Source: Stictocephala bisonia
Taxonomy: Eukaryota > Arthropoda > Insecta > Hemiptera > Membracidae
DNA length: 64,000 bases
Direction: 5' to 3'
Assembly (NCBI GenBank): GCA_035578905.1
Contig: JAQJVL010000426.1
Span: forward strand, 276,001-340,000
Positions within the stretch are counted from its first letter, which is position 1. Every line of letters starts with the position of its first letter. The notes beneath the pieces are model-generated. The model searched no databases. It saw only the letters and a program-made list of their open reading frames with translations, and was not told the DNA's origin. Shown piece by piece: positions 21,740 to 33,005 of the stretch. Position numbers and translations under genes: made by a program.

Positions 21740-24700
21740 ATTAAACTAATAATCATGTTGTTGTCAAATCAGAGTTTGATGCACTAATTATTCAGTTAAC
21801 AGCCTGTTCTATGTGATTGCACCATTATTAAACTAGTAATCATGTTGTTGTCAAATCAGAGTTTGATGCACTAATTATTCAGTTAACAGCCTGTTCTATG
21901 TGATTGCACCATTATTAAACTAGTAATCATGTTGTTGTCAAATCAGAGTTTGATGCACTAATTATTCAGTTAACAGCCTGTTCTATGTGATTGCACCATT
22001 ATTAAACTAGTAATCATGTTGTTGTCAAATCAGTTTGATGCACTAATTATTCAGTTAACAGCCTGTTCTATGTGATTGCACCATTATTAAACTAGTAATC
22101 ATGTTGTTGTCAAATCAGTTTGATGCACTAATTATTCAGTTAACAGCCTGTTCTATGTGATTGCACCATTATTAAACTAGTAATCATGTTGTTGTCAAAT
22201 CAGTTTGATGCACTAATTATTCAGTTAACAGCCTGTTCTATGTGATTGCACCATTATTAAACTAGTAATCATGTTGTTGTCAAATCAGTTTGATGCACTA
22301 ATTATTCAGTTAACAGCCTGTTCTATGTGATTGCACCATTATTAAACTAGTAATCATGTTGTTGTCAAATCAGTTTGATGCACTAATTATTCAGTTAACA
22401 GCCTGTTCTATGTGATTGCACCATTATTAAACTAGTAATCATGTTGTTGTCAAATCAGTTTGATGCACTAATTATTCAGTTAACAGCCTGTTCTATGTGA
22501 TTGCACCATTATTAAACTAGTAATCATGTTGTTGTCAAATCAGTTTGATGCACTAATTATTCAGTTAACAGCCTGTTCTATGTGATTGCACCATTATTAA
22601 ACTAGTAATCATGTTGTTGTCAAATCAGTTTGATGCACTAATTATTCAGTTAACAGCCTGTTCTATGTGATTGCACCATTATTAAACTAGTAATCATGTT
22701 GTTGTCAAATCAGAGTTTGATGCACTAATTATTCAGTTAACAGCCTGTTCTATGTGATTGCACCATTATTAAACTAGTAATCATGTTGTTGTCAAATCAG
22801 AGTTTGATGCACTAATTATTCAGTTAACAGCCTGTTCTATGTGATTGCACCATTATTAAACTAGTAATCATGTTGTTGTCAAATCAGTTTGATGCACTAA
22901 TTATTCAGTTAACAGCCTGTTCTATGTGATTGCACCATTATTAAACTAGTAATCATGTTGTTGTCAAATCAGTTTGATGCACTAATTATTCAGTTAACAG
23001 CCTGTTCTATGTGATTGCACCATTATTAAACTAGTAATCATGTTGTTGTCAAATCAGTTTGATGCACTAATTATTCAGTTAACAGCCTGTTCTATGTGAT
23101 TGCACCATTATTAAACTAGTAATCATGTTGTTGTCAAATCAGTTTGATGCACTAATTATTCAGTTAACAGCCTGTTCTATGTGATTGCACCATTATTAAA
23201 CTAGTAATCATGTTGTTGTCAAATCAGTTTGATGCACTAATTATTCAGTTAACAGCCTGTTCTATGTGATTGCACCATTATTAAACTAGTAATCATGTTG
23301 TTGTCAAATCAGTTTGATGCACTAATTATTCAGTTAACAGCCTGTTCTATGTGATTGCACCATTATTAAACTAGTAATCATGTTGTTGTCAAATCAGTTT
23401 GATGCACTAATTATTCAGTTAACAGCCTGTTCTATGTGATTGCACCATTATTAAACTAGTAATCATGTTGTTGTCAAATCAGTTTGATGCACTAATTATT
23501 CAGTTAACAGCCTGTTCTATGTGATTGCACCATTATTAAACTAGTAATCATGTTGTTGTCAAATCAGTTTGATGCACTAATTATTCAGTTAACAGCCTGT
23601 TCTATGTGATTGCACCATTATTAAACTAGTAATCATGTTGTTGTCAAATCAGAGTTTGATGCACTAATTATTCAGTTAACAGCCTGTTCTATGTGATTGC
23701 ACCATTATTAAACTAGTAATCATGTTGTTGTCAAATCAGAGTTTGATGCACTAATTATTCAGTTAACAGCCTGTTCTATGTGATTGCACCATTATTAAAC
23801 TAGTAATCATGTTGTTGTCAAATCAGTTTGATGCACTAATTATTCAGTTAACAGCCTGTTCTATGTGATTGCACCATTATTAAACTAGTAATCATGTTGT
23901 TGTCAAATCAGTTTGATGCACTAATTATTCAGTTAACAGCCTGTTCTATGTGATTGCACCATTATTAAACTAGTAATCATGTTGTTGTCAAATCAGTTTG
24001 ATGCACTAATTATTCAGTTAACAGCCTGTTCTATGTGATTGCACCATTATTAAACTAGTAATCATGTTGTTGTCAAATCAGTTTGATGCACTAATTATTC
24101 AGTTAACAGCCTGTTCTATGTGATTGCACCATTATTAAACTAGTAATCATGTTGTTGTCAAATCAGTTTGATGCATTAATTATTCAGTTAACAGCCTGTT
24201 CTATGTGATTGCACCATTATTAAACTAGTAATCATGTTGTTGTCAAATCAGAGTTTGATGCACTAATTATTCAGTTAACAGCCTGTTCTATGTGATTGCA
24301 CCATTATTAAACTAGTAATCATGTTGTTGTCAAATCAGTTTGATGCACTAATTATTCAGTTAACAGCCTGTTCTATGTGATTGCACCATTATTAAACTAG
24401 TAATCATGTTGTTGTCAAATCAGTTTGATGCACTAATTATTCAGTTAACAGCCTGTTCTATGTGATTGCACCATTATTAAACTAGTAATCATGTTGTTGT
24501 CAAATCAGAGTTTGATGCACTAATTATTCAGTTAACAGCCTGTTCTATGTGATTGCACCATTATTAAACTAGTAATCATGTTGTTGTCAAATCAGAGTTT
24601 GATGCACTAATTATTCAGTTAACAGCCTGTTCTATGTGATTGCACCATTATTAAACTAGTAATCATGTTGTTGTCAAATCAGAGTTTGATGCACTAATTA

Positions 24701-25339
24701 TTCAGTTAACAGCCTGTTCTATGTGATTGCACCATTATTAAACTAGTAATCATGTTGTTGTCAAATCAGAGTTTGATGCACTAATTATTCAGTTAACAGC
24801 CTGTTCTATGTGATTGCACCATTATTAAACTAGTAATCATGTTGTTGTCAAATCAGAGTTTGATGCACTAATTATTCAGTTAACAGCCTGTTCTATGTGA
24901 TTGCACCATTATTAAACTAGTAATCATGTTGTTGTCAAATCAGTTTGATGCACTAATTATTCAGTTAACAGCCTGTTCTATGTGATTGCACCATTATTAA
25001 ACTAGTAATCATGTTGTTGTCAAATCAGAGTTTGATGCACTAATTATTCAGTTAACAGCCTGTTCTATGTGATTGCACCATTATTAAACTAGTAATCATG
25101 TTGTTGTCAAATCAGAGTTTGATGCACTAATTATTCAGTTAACAGCCTGTTCTATGTGATTGCACCATTATTAAACTAGTAATCATGTTGTTGTCAAATT
25201 AGTTTGATGCACTAATTATTCAGTTAACAGCCTGTTCTATGTGATTGCACCATTATTAAACTAGTAATCATGTTGTTGTCAAATTAGTTTGATGCACTAA
25301 ATGTTCAGTTAACAGCCTGTTCTATGTGATTGCACCATT
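21740..25339. repeat. 42-copy satellite, 85- and 87-bp monomers
   Basis: Counted directly: 42 head-to-tail monomers totalling exactly 3600 bp, 27 of 85 bp and 15 of 87 bp. The two forms differ only by one AG dinucleotide (CAAATCAGTTTGATG versus CAAATCAGAGTTTGATG). In order (L=87, S=85) the array reads 3L 8S 2L 9S 2L 5S 1L 2S 5L 1S 2L 2S. Interior monomers are essentially identical apart from CATT for CACT in unit 29. The first unit (ACTAATAATC) and the last two (AAATTAGT, AAATGTTCAG) are the most diverged, as expected at array edges. No coding capacity. Confidence 0.98.
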
Positions 25340-25663
25340 ATTCAATTACTGATGCCAAATTCATGTGGAGTTAAATGTGGACGGTGCATTCTTAAATTAT
25401 ACAAATTATGTTTTTCAATTGCTATTATATCTACCCATCATAGAGACGGACTCTTTAATGAATATTAGTTATTTTTCTCTTTTATAATTCTTCCTCTTTG
25501 AATTTTTTTGTATTTTCTACATTTTGGATTAGGAGTATTGATCAATAAATATAGGAGCATTGTTTAGACATTTTAATATATTCCGAAAAGTTTCTTTCCT
25601 CGAGATCCATTTCTTTAATTTAATATATTTCATGTCTTAAAACCATCTTTTAACTCGTATATT
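25340..25663. other. AT-rich flank of the satellite
   Basis: Unique-looking AT-rich DNA; no feature seen. Confidence 0.5.
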
Positions 25664-26136
25664 AGGTTATGTTAAATGGCACTAGGCCAGGAATTAGTAT
25701 ATTGGAGAGATAGGACATCAGCAAACTTGCCTTAGAAGACAAGTTCACTAACACCAGAGTAGTAGTAACATACTCAAAAGAAACACATTAACAAACATGT
25801 TCTGTACCACTGGCATTTTCTCTCTCTCTTTCTACTCACCTGATGAAAGTGCCAGTCGTATATAAAGTTTATGTTAATGTGATTATTTTGTATTTGTTTA
25901 CTACTATTGGGGTGTTAGTGAACCTTTTTTTTTAACTTCACTCACCAGTTGACATGGCCCTACAGGCCTGTGCGTCAATTCTATTCAACCAGCGAAATAC
26001 CGAGCGTTGGCTCAGAGGGGATTCGAACCTTGGACTCTGCCCTCCACAGTCCGAAGCCTTAGCCACTGAGCCACCACGCCGGCAAGACATCTTCTAAGAC
26101 AAGTTTGCTGATGTCCTATCTCTCCAATATACAAAC
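25664..26136. mobile_element. MITE family F with inverted arms, interrupted by a SINE
   Basis: The left arm from 25697 (GTATATTGGAGAGATAGGAC, then ATCAGCAAACTTG, CTTAGAAG, GTTCACTAACACC, AGTAGTAGTAAC) is repeated inverted on the right: ACTACTATT, GGTGTTAGTGAAC, then after the SINE CTTCTAAGAC, AAGTTTGCTGAT and CTATCTCTCCAATATAC, ending at 26132. The arms are about 70 bp. A family B SINE at 25925-26085 splits the right arm, so it inserted after the MITE. Related pieces lie at 19785, 29411 and 51115. Confidence 0.8.
25925..26085 (-). repeat. tRNA-derived SINE family B, minus strand
   Basis: The poly-T start at 25925-25933 is the SINE's A tail on the minus strand. The minus strand then carries box A TGGCTCAGTGGCTAAGG and box B AAGGTTCGAATCCC, with CGCACAGGCCTGTAGG in the body, matching the copy at 14819. 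It lies inside the right arm of a MITE. Confidence 0.9.
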
Positions 26137-27399
26137 TCTTATATTTTTCAATTTATAATTTGAAAGCATTTTAATTTTACTAAATTATACATTTTAAAGT
26201 GAATTGATTAATTTTTACTTTTTCAACCTGAGGCTTTAAAAATAATTCCATGAAATTACACTGTCTGCTTTAATTCTCTAAGCATTCCTATTATATCTTT
26301 TTCGTATTAAAAAAGAGAAAAACCTCTGACAAACTATTTTTATTCATACATTTATGCACATACAACGATACTGATCCACCCACTCACCCATATTGGTAAG
26401 TGGTAATGTGTGAGTGGATCAATACCACTGTATATATAAGCATAGGTAGGTGAGTACATACAATGGTATTGAAACACCCACCAACCCATAAATGTATGGT
26501 GCTATTGACCCATCAACCCTCTCCTAAAAATACTGTGGTATTGATACACTGTCATACAATAAATGTAGACTGAATTTGTTAAAACATGTTAAGAGAATAG
26601 AACATATGACCTCTAAAAGCAAATTGTAACATTTTGTTGAAGCAACAGAAACATCGAAAGCCCGCCCACAGGCAAAGTGGTATTGAGTATACGGGAGAAC
26701 GTTGGTTGTATAATCTATATAGTAGGTGGGTTATAATCTAATACAAATAAAATTTAGGAAAATTGTATCTTTGAAGTTAATATTACATTGTATCATAATT
26801 AAATACAGCATAATTAATTTAACCAATTAGTTTTAAATATATTTAGGTGAATCATGTTTAATTATATTTATATTCACTACAATAACTCAATATTCGCTAT
26901 TAAATTACAGTCCGCTCAAGTGCTGAAAGCAATCTTGAACAAAGCTTCTTTCAAATCTTCTTCTTTATTTCTGCTAACTAATCTATCTTCCAAGAGTTTT
27001 AGATTGAAAAGTGAATCATTCAATATATTCAATGTTTTAAATGTAATTTCCAAAAAAGGTATTTTTAGGTAATTTCACATAATATTTAATACATTTATTA
27101 GTTTCAAAGAATATATTAAATTTAATATAACTAATCCCTTAGGTTTTCACAACTATACAAGTTATTTATGGAAAAAATCATAAAATGTTAGTATGAATTA
27201 GTTGAACAAAATCATCATTAAAACAACGCTTCACTATCTATTCTAAAATTCTGTTTTGACCTTAGTTAGTTACAAGACTACACAGGTCATCATACACATC
27301 ATAAGCTCAAGTAATAATTCATATTTGCCTTAAATTATGCATAAGATGTATTGGCAACTCAATAATAATAATACGAGATAAAAATAAAAGGTACCAGGT
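26137..27399. other. AT-rich stretch with a diverged CCAACCC/TACAATGG tandem patch
   Basis: 26355-26560 contains irregular repeats of CACCCACCAACCCAT and ACATACAATGGTATTG type, in both orientations at first. It is similar to 41485-41640 and loosely to the 36-bp minisatellite at 32396. The rest is AT-rich; the 72-codon plus frame at 26854 has no recognisable domain. Confidence 0.5.
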
Positions 27400-27990
27400 A
27401 ACTGGCACAAACTTTCTCCCTTATGCTTTATTATGTCAGATTAGTCAAAAAATAAACTTAAAGGATGTAAAAACACACCTAAATAAAACAGATTTTCAAT
27501 TAATTACATTTCTAAGGAATGTACAAACTTAACACTTATTTTATTTAAATAAAAGTATGGAAAAATAATCTTTTTAAAACAGCTGTTCAATTAATCACAG
27601 AACCAGATTTTATGTAAACATCTTGAATTATTGCGGCTTCTGGCCTTCGACCTCCATCCCTAACTTAGTGGTAAGTTAGGTAAAATAATTTTATTGTAAT
27701 TTGCATCTTTACTGAAAATTTAATCAAAATCGTTGGAGCCCTTTTTGAGAAAATTCCATTTTTGTATGTTTTTGCCCATAAAAATAGAAAAAAATGAAAT
27801 TTCAAAACAGTGAAAAAAATATTATGGAGATATTGACTAAATACACCTACATATAAAATTTCATAAAAATGTATACATTTGTTTGGTCTCCAGCGAACAG
27901 CACATACACACATTCGGACATACTCAAGAAATTTTTTTTAAAAAACACTTTTTTGGGTTCTAGGGACCCTAAAATGGATTTTTTATACCA
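27400..27990 (-). repeat. Dispersed repeat family H, longer copy
   Basis: The minus strand contains GGTCCCTAGAACCC, GTGCTGTTCGCTGGAGACC, TTTTTATGAAATTTTATATG, GTGTATTTAGTCAATATCTC and TTTTATGGGCAAAAACAT, colinear with 11160-11430. The 82-codon minus frame at 27665 lies within it and is incidental. Boundaries uncertain. Confidence 0.5.
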
Positions 27991-28569
27991 ACTTGTAAAG
28001 AGATTTTTTTTAATGATCACAATACATTCTCTATGCTAACACATATGGGAGAAAGTAAAAAAAAAAAAAAACACTTGAAATTGATAAAAAAACTAAAAAA
28101 TAAGCAGACTAAAAGTTCGTGAGGTATCTAGGTAGACAGTAGGGCTGCATGGCCCATCAGTCAGAGATGGCATGTCTCGGCAATTGGTTGAAATAGAGCA
28201 ACCGATATAACTGCTATTTCTTGCTGTCAGCCAGGCTGAGGCACGGACATATTATAACTGCAACAGCGGTGCATAAATATACATCCTGAGGAGGAAAAAT
28301 ACTTTATTCCTCAAGGAAAACTCTTATATCCATTGGTAAATAGTTTCTTATTCTCATGAGATCCATAACTCTCCTCCTGACCTAACTTCAGTTTCAAAGA
28401 GTACACGTATTTCCCTGCCTGAGAGTAAATCCTCTTTACTTGCCTTTCCTCCTTCTGACAAGTAAATCAGCTTACAAGTTGTATGATTACTAAGCTTTCT
28501 ACAATGAGTGACTATACTTCAGATGTGTATTAATTAATATTTAGTGATTATGTCTATATTTTATAAATA
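27991..28569. other. Unassigned stretch
   Basis: A less AT-rich segment at 28125-28300 (GGGCTGCATGGCCCATC, GTCAGCCAGGCTGAGGCAC) has some internal pairing but no tRNA fold that I can complete. Class unknown. Confidence 0.4.
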
Positions 28570-28913
28570 CAGTACACTCTTGATACTCCGACATTTACTA
28601 GTCCGACACGTTTGGTAGTCCGACGCCACATCAGTTGACGTACTGTACACTTAATACTGTATGTAATAAACCTTACTGTGTTACTGTACAAATGTTGTAT
28701 AATTTCTTTGCTTACATTTATTCAATTGTGTTGTCAGCCTCATTTTATCACGGCTGATAGCGCGTAAATTCTAAGAAGGGTGTACGTAGTGCATTCAGTT
28801 TATCTTAGAAATCATAATTCTCGTGAATTACAATGGACATTTGGTAATCCGACGTTTTTGTTAATCCGACACACCGTCGGTCCCTTAACTGTCGGATTAT
28901 CAAGATTAAACTG
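28570..28913. mobile_element. pogo/Tigger-type MITE, 344 bp, TA target site
   Basis: A TA at 28568-28569 precedes CAGTACACTCTTGATACTCC then GACATTT. The right end, read inverted, is CAGTTTAATCTTGATAATCC then GACAG, followed by TA at 28914-28915. Repeated TCCGACA motifs occur in both subterminal regions. CAGT-start termini with TA duplication and TCCGAC repeats are typical of pogo/Tigger elements. No transposase inside. Confidence 0.8.
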
Positions 28914-29410
28914 TAGTTTATAATCATGTCACCAAATCTTAACTTTAAATGAAAAAAAAAATCAAAACTAATTTTAATCTAGGATAAACTTTGAATATTA
29001 TGGTTCATAGACTTGTGGTTAAGACTACAGAAACTATTTTATTAAATACAGATTTTTTTTAAAGTAAAGAAACATTGCGGATCCATACCACTTTAATAGT
29101 AACAATAAAAAACAAATTAAAAAGAAAAATACTAACCAGGGTCACTGTTAGGGTAACTGTGTATTTTTTTATATTATTTTTATTAATTAAATCTTTGTAT
29201 CTATATTTATTACTGTTAAAAATCAATGTTTCTAGCATGTTATCCTTTGTATATATTGAGAAACAACTTATTTATCTTTATCAATGGTTGGTAACATTCC
29301 AATATTTATTTTTGTTATATTGTTATAGTCATAGTTGTCACATTAGACAACAATAAATCCAATAGATTTAGTGTTGTCTAACTTAATTAATAGGTTTTTT
29401 AAATTTTGTT
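28914..29410. other. AT-rich stretch, no gene seen
   Basis: A 93-codon plus frame at 29075 is made of L, I, Y and F with no domain; it is judged a chance frame in AT-rich DNA. Confidence 0.5.
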
Positions 29411-29520
29411 TTAGGTTAGGTTAAAGGGCACTAGGCCAGGAATTAGTAACATACACAAAATAAACACATAATCTCACAAATTTTCAATGCCACTGCCATT
29501 TTATTCAGGTGAGTTGAGAG
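29411..29520. repeat. MITE family F, left-end fragment
   Basis: GGCACTAGGCCAGGAATTAG at 29427-29446 and the following TAACATACACAAAATAAACAC match 25679-25698 and 25766-25788. The roughly 70-bp left-arm segment present at 25.7 kb is absent here. The fragment runs into the GA microsatellite. Confidence 0.65.
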
Positions 29521-29542
29521 GGGGGGAGGGGAGGGGGGAGGG

Positions 29543-29612
<70 letters not shown>
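29518..29612. repeat. G-rich tract and (GA)n microsatellite
   Basis: A polypurine run: G-rich blocks to about 29546, then about 33 uninterrupted GA dinucleotides. The homology with the low-fidelity block 1-5264 begins at its right edge, which suggests that this tract disrupted the assembly. Confidence 0.95.
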
Positions 29613-29614
<2 letters not shown>

Positions 29615-31310
29615 CTAATAAATTAAATTTTCTGACAACATATTGTTTTATCTGCCTTTTAATAAATAACTATAAGTTTATAGGAAAATAACAGTAAAAG
29701 AACAAAATTTTCATTTGGCAATTTTTTTCTCTAAGCTAAGGTATACATAACATGCCAAAATATATTTATCTACAAATTTCTAAATTAAGTAAAATCTTTT
29801 TATTTAAATGAGCTGGCGATTACTACTAATGAAATTATTATTTTAAAATTTAAATAACATTTGATTTTTAAAAAGTAAAAACATTGAAATAGTAAAAAAA
29901 TTTTAAATCTAAAAAATATTTAGTAAAAACCTGCACCAGAAAAATATTCAAATACATAATATGCTTTAGGCGGTCATATAACCTGGTAATATTAAAAAAG
30001 TAACCAATTCATATCGGCATCATTAGCTTTTCTTCAGGCATTCCAACTGTTATGTCGGTATTAAGAGGACCGAGTATAGAACCTATCGCCTACTATATCT
30101 ACAATATAGTAAATTTGACTTAGGTAACTAAAATATCAAATAACCTAAACGAAGAAGATAAAAAAAAAAAATCAGTCAATCCATAAGAGGTGAAAAAACA
30201 TGTTGATATCATCACTTAATCACCAGAGTAATGGATATAGTCTCATCTATGATTAGCAGTAAATCAAAATATGAAAATCTGTAAAGAAGTACCTTTCATA
30301 TTCTTGGCATGTAAAGAAGTGTCTGTTTAGTGCCAATTAACAGACAATAAAATGGGTTGTGTGTAAGGTTGTTTACCTGTTGATGTGATGTGCTTGACTG
30401 TCTGATAGAGACAGGGTGTTTGTTCTACGTAACAACAAATAATCAACTCTACTATTTCCGTAACTCAATGTGTTTATGATTCTAGTATGTAACATTGTTA
30501 ACCTGCTGACACGGGTTGGTTGGGCCCACTATGTTTAACTTCTCTTGAAAAACAGATTCAACAGTTCAGCAGAAAAAAAGAAACAAGTCATTGTTGATAA
30601 CAAAGAAATTTACAGGAAAGAATGATATACAACTTAACAAACGCATGAAAATTCTTGCTCTGAATGAAAATTGATCAATTCATTTTGAACTTACACCAAG
30701 AATGTAGAAAACTATACTCTAACCTGATCTACTTTTGTTTTATAAAGTCAGCTCTAAATTTACTTTTAAACCTTAATGATCGAAATATTCATTTAGAGGC
30801 TGCAGAAGGAGTCTCCCTTTTGGATTTACATCCATAAACGCAACGTTAAATGCGTTTTAGTACGTAACTTAATGATTTGCCAGACAAATATAATTTTTAC
30901 ATCATTTGAAAAAGCGTAAAAATTATTAGTAATGATTTTTAATGAAATGAAAATAGTGAGGTTTAGTTTTTGTTTACGATTTCAATAAAAATTAAAAAAT
31001 AGTATATAATGGTAACTTTTACACTCTTTTAAACGATGTAAAAATTAAAATTATTCCACAAATCACTAAGTCACAGTGCTGTACAGCATTTAACAATTTT
31101 CTAATGGTACATATATAAAATATGGTGGCTACCTATGCACACTCTTAAGATATTAGTTCTAAAAAAGATAGATAAACATAATTATCTACTAAATGGATGA
31201 TTTCCCGGCAGGCTTTTGAGCTCTCAGCGCTTGTTTCTGTAAGGATCAGATCATGTGTATGGAACAAACACAGAACATGTACCGTGGGAGCAACACGAGT
31301 CTCACATTAC
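29613..31310. other. Non-coding DNA 3' of the coiled-coil exon; contains a SINE C fragment
   Basis: The high-quality counterpart of part of 1-5264. A small family C SINE fragment is present at 30045-30098 (TCGGTATTAAGAGGACCGAG, CTATCGCCTACTAT). Otherwise it is AT-rich and, on the minus strand, would be intron following the exon at 31311-31460. Confidence 0.6.
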
Positions 31311-31460
31311 CTTGATTGTCTCTCTGAGAATGGCGATCTCCCTGGTCAGATGTTCATTCTCAGCGAACAACACCTCCATCTGTTGTTGCATTTCCAGGCT
31401 CGGCCCTCGCATCCGCAACCTCAACTCCTCTTCCAGCTGACGCACCAACATTGCTTGTTT
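31311..31460 (-). CDS. Coiled-coil coding exon, ELKS/Bruchpilot-like
   Basis: One internal exon of exactly 150 bp. On the minus strand an acceptor TTCTGTTCCAG precedes it and a donor AAG|GTAATG follows; it is open throughout and phase 0 at both ends. The 50 residues include MLVRQLEEELRLRMRG, MEVLFAENEHLTREIA and ILRETIK, a charged heptad-rich coiled coil. Codons are much more GC-rich than the surrounding DNA. The spacing AEN.HL.REI.ILR.T.K resembles the segment of ELKS/CAST/Bruchpilot proteins just before their ETQKQTL region; these are presynaptic active-zone scaffolds. That name is from memory of the family. Another centrosomal or cytoskeletal coiled-coil protein is possible. I found no other certain exon of the gene, so both flanking introns would exceed 30 kb. 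Confidence 0.8.
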
Positions 31461-32395
31461 CTGGAACAGAATACCCCTAAAATCACATAAATGTCATATA
31501 TAGCAATGATATAAGAATTGTAAGCTTTAGTTTATTACAATTTTTAGCGTTGAAAGTTAATTATCGCTGTTATTTATAGTTTGCTTATATTTTATTTCCT
31601 GTTACCATCTTAAATAGTTATTTCAGTTTCTTTCAAGATGTGCTGTTATAATTGGGCCAGACAGTAAATGACCTGCACAATATATTTAGTGCAAATAGGT
31701 GTTTTAGCGGAGGCGAATCTTTCCACCACTCAGCTACCGTCCATCATGGAATGCCTAACTTCAACCTTAGTGTTTGAATTCTGCAACAGTATTTGTACAT
31801 ACAGGATTGTTTAATTGCCATTTATTGTTTACATTATTATTTATTAAGTTATTGTCACTATACATTGTTATTTGAATACTAAATAATGATTTAATTTAAT
31901 CGTTCTAAGCTTAATTGTGTTAGTGTTAATCAAACCAACTAGTGGTCACTGCTGATGATTATGTTATGAGTGGCACTTGCTACTGTGTTCACAAGTCTAC
32001 TGTTTATCTAGTTTCCATGACAATTATTAAATGAAATGACACAGTTGGAGAAGAGTGGTTTCTTTATCCCACTTCCACCACTCAATGTATCTAAATTGGT
32101 GCTTTCAGTAGGTCGCTTTGTAAGTGGCCTATCTACAGCTAATAGTTGGCCTATATATTCCACCTATAAGACTTTCCTATATATTTATTGTTATTTTGCA
32201 TTGCTTTATAATGTACTGCACTTTATCGTTAGTTTCAACTAATATTAGAACACCGCCTTGTTATTTTTATAATTTTACTAAACTAATGTTAGGTTAAACT
32301 ATTTTTATGTTTGTATGTTCTTGTAATGTTAATTCCTGAGTATTATAATGTTAGATGGTAATAATAAAGCACAGTGTTTACTATTATACGTGTAG
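31461..32395. other. Non-coding DNA 5' of the coiled-coil exon
   Basis: On the minus strand this would be the intron preceding the exon. A less AT-rich patch at 31700-31790 (TTTAGCGGAGGCGAATC, CAGCTACCGTCC) is not open and is not assigned. Confidence 0.5.
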
Positions 32396-33005
32396 CAGTG
32401 TACGTGTGTGGGTGGGTTGGAGAACATCTTAAACATTGTATGTGTGTGGGTGAGCTTAGGACCTTAAACATTGTACGTGTGTGGATGGGTTGGAGAACCT
32501 TAAACATTGTACGTGTGTGGGTGGGTTGGAGGACCTTAAACATTGTACGTGTGTGGATGGGTTGGAGGACCTTAAACATTGTACGTGTGTGGGTGAGTTT
32601 AGGACCTTAAACATTGTACGTGTGTGGATGGGTTGGAGGACCTTAAACATTGTACGTGTGTGGGTGAGTTTAGGACCTTAAACATTGTACGTGTGTGGAT
32701 GGGTTGGAGGACCTTAAACATTGTACGTGTGTGGGTGGATTTAGGACCTTAAACATTGTACGTGTGTGAGTGGGTTCGAGGACCTTAAACATTGTACGTG
32801 TGTGGGTGGTTGGAGGACATCTTAAACATTGTACGTATGTGGGTGGGTTAGAGTACCTTAAACATTGTACGTGTATGGGTGGGTTGGAGGACATCTTAAA
32901 CATTGTACGTATGTGGGTGGGTTGGATGACCTTAAACACTGTACGTGTATGGGTGGGTTGGAGGACATCTTAAACATTGTACATGTGTGGGTGGGTTGGT
33001 GGCTC
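32396..33005. repeat. 36-bp minisatellite, about 17 copies
   Basis: The unit is CTTAAACATTGTACGTGTGT followed by GGGTGGGTTGGAGGAC, 36 bp, with variants (ATGGGTTGG, GTGAGTTTAGGACC, a three-base-longer GGACATCTTAAAC). Because 36 is divisible by three and the unit lacks stops in several frames, it gives spurious open frames on both strands (such as LEDLKHCTCVGG repeats). No start context or splice sites support translation. Confidence 0.95.

Noticed and set aside
21740..25339. CRISPR array
   Set aside because: Monomers are contiguous 85/87-bp units with no variable spacers, in a eukaryotic context.
29075..29356. 93-codon hydrophobic plus frame as a small membrane protein
   Set aside because: AT-rich chance frame, no signal or conservation clue, no promoter or splice support.
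31197..31490. 97-codon plus-strand frame over the coiled-coil exon
   Set aside because: It is the antisense shadow of the minus-strand exon, which has the correct splice borders and a coherent coiled-coil translation.
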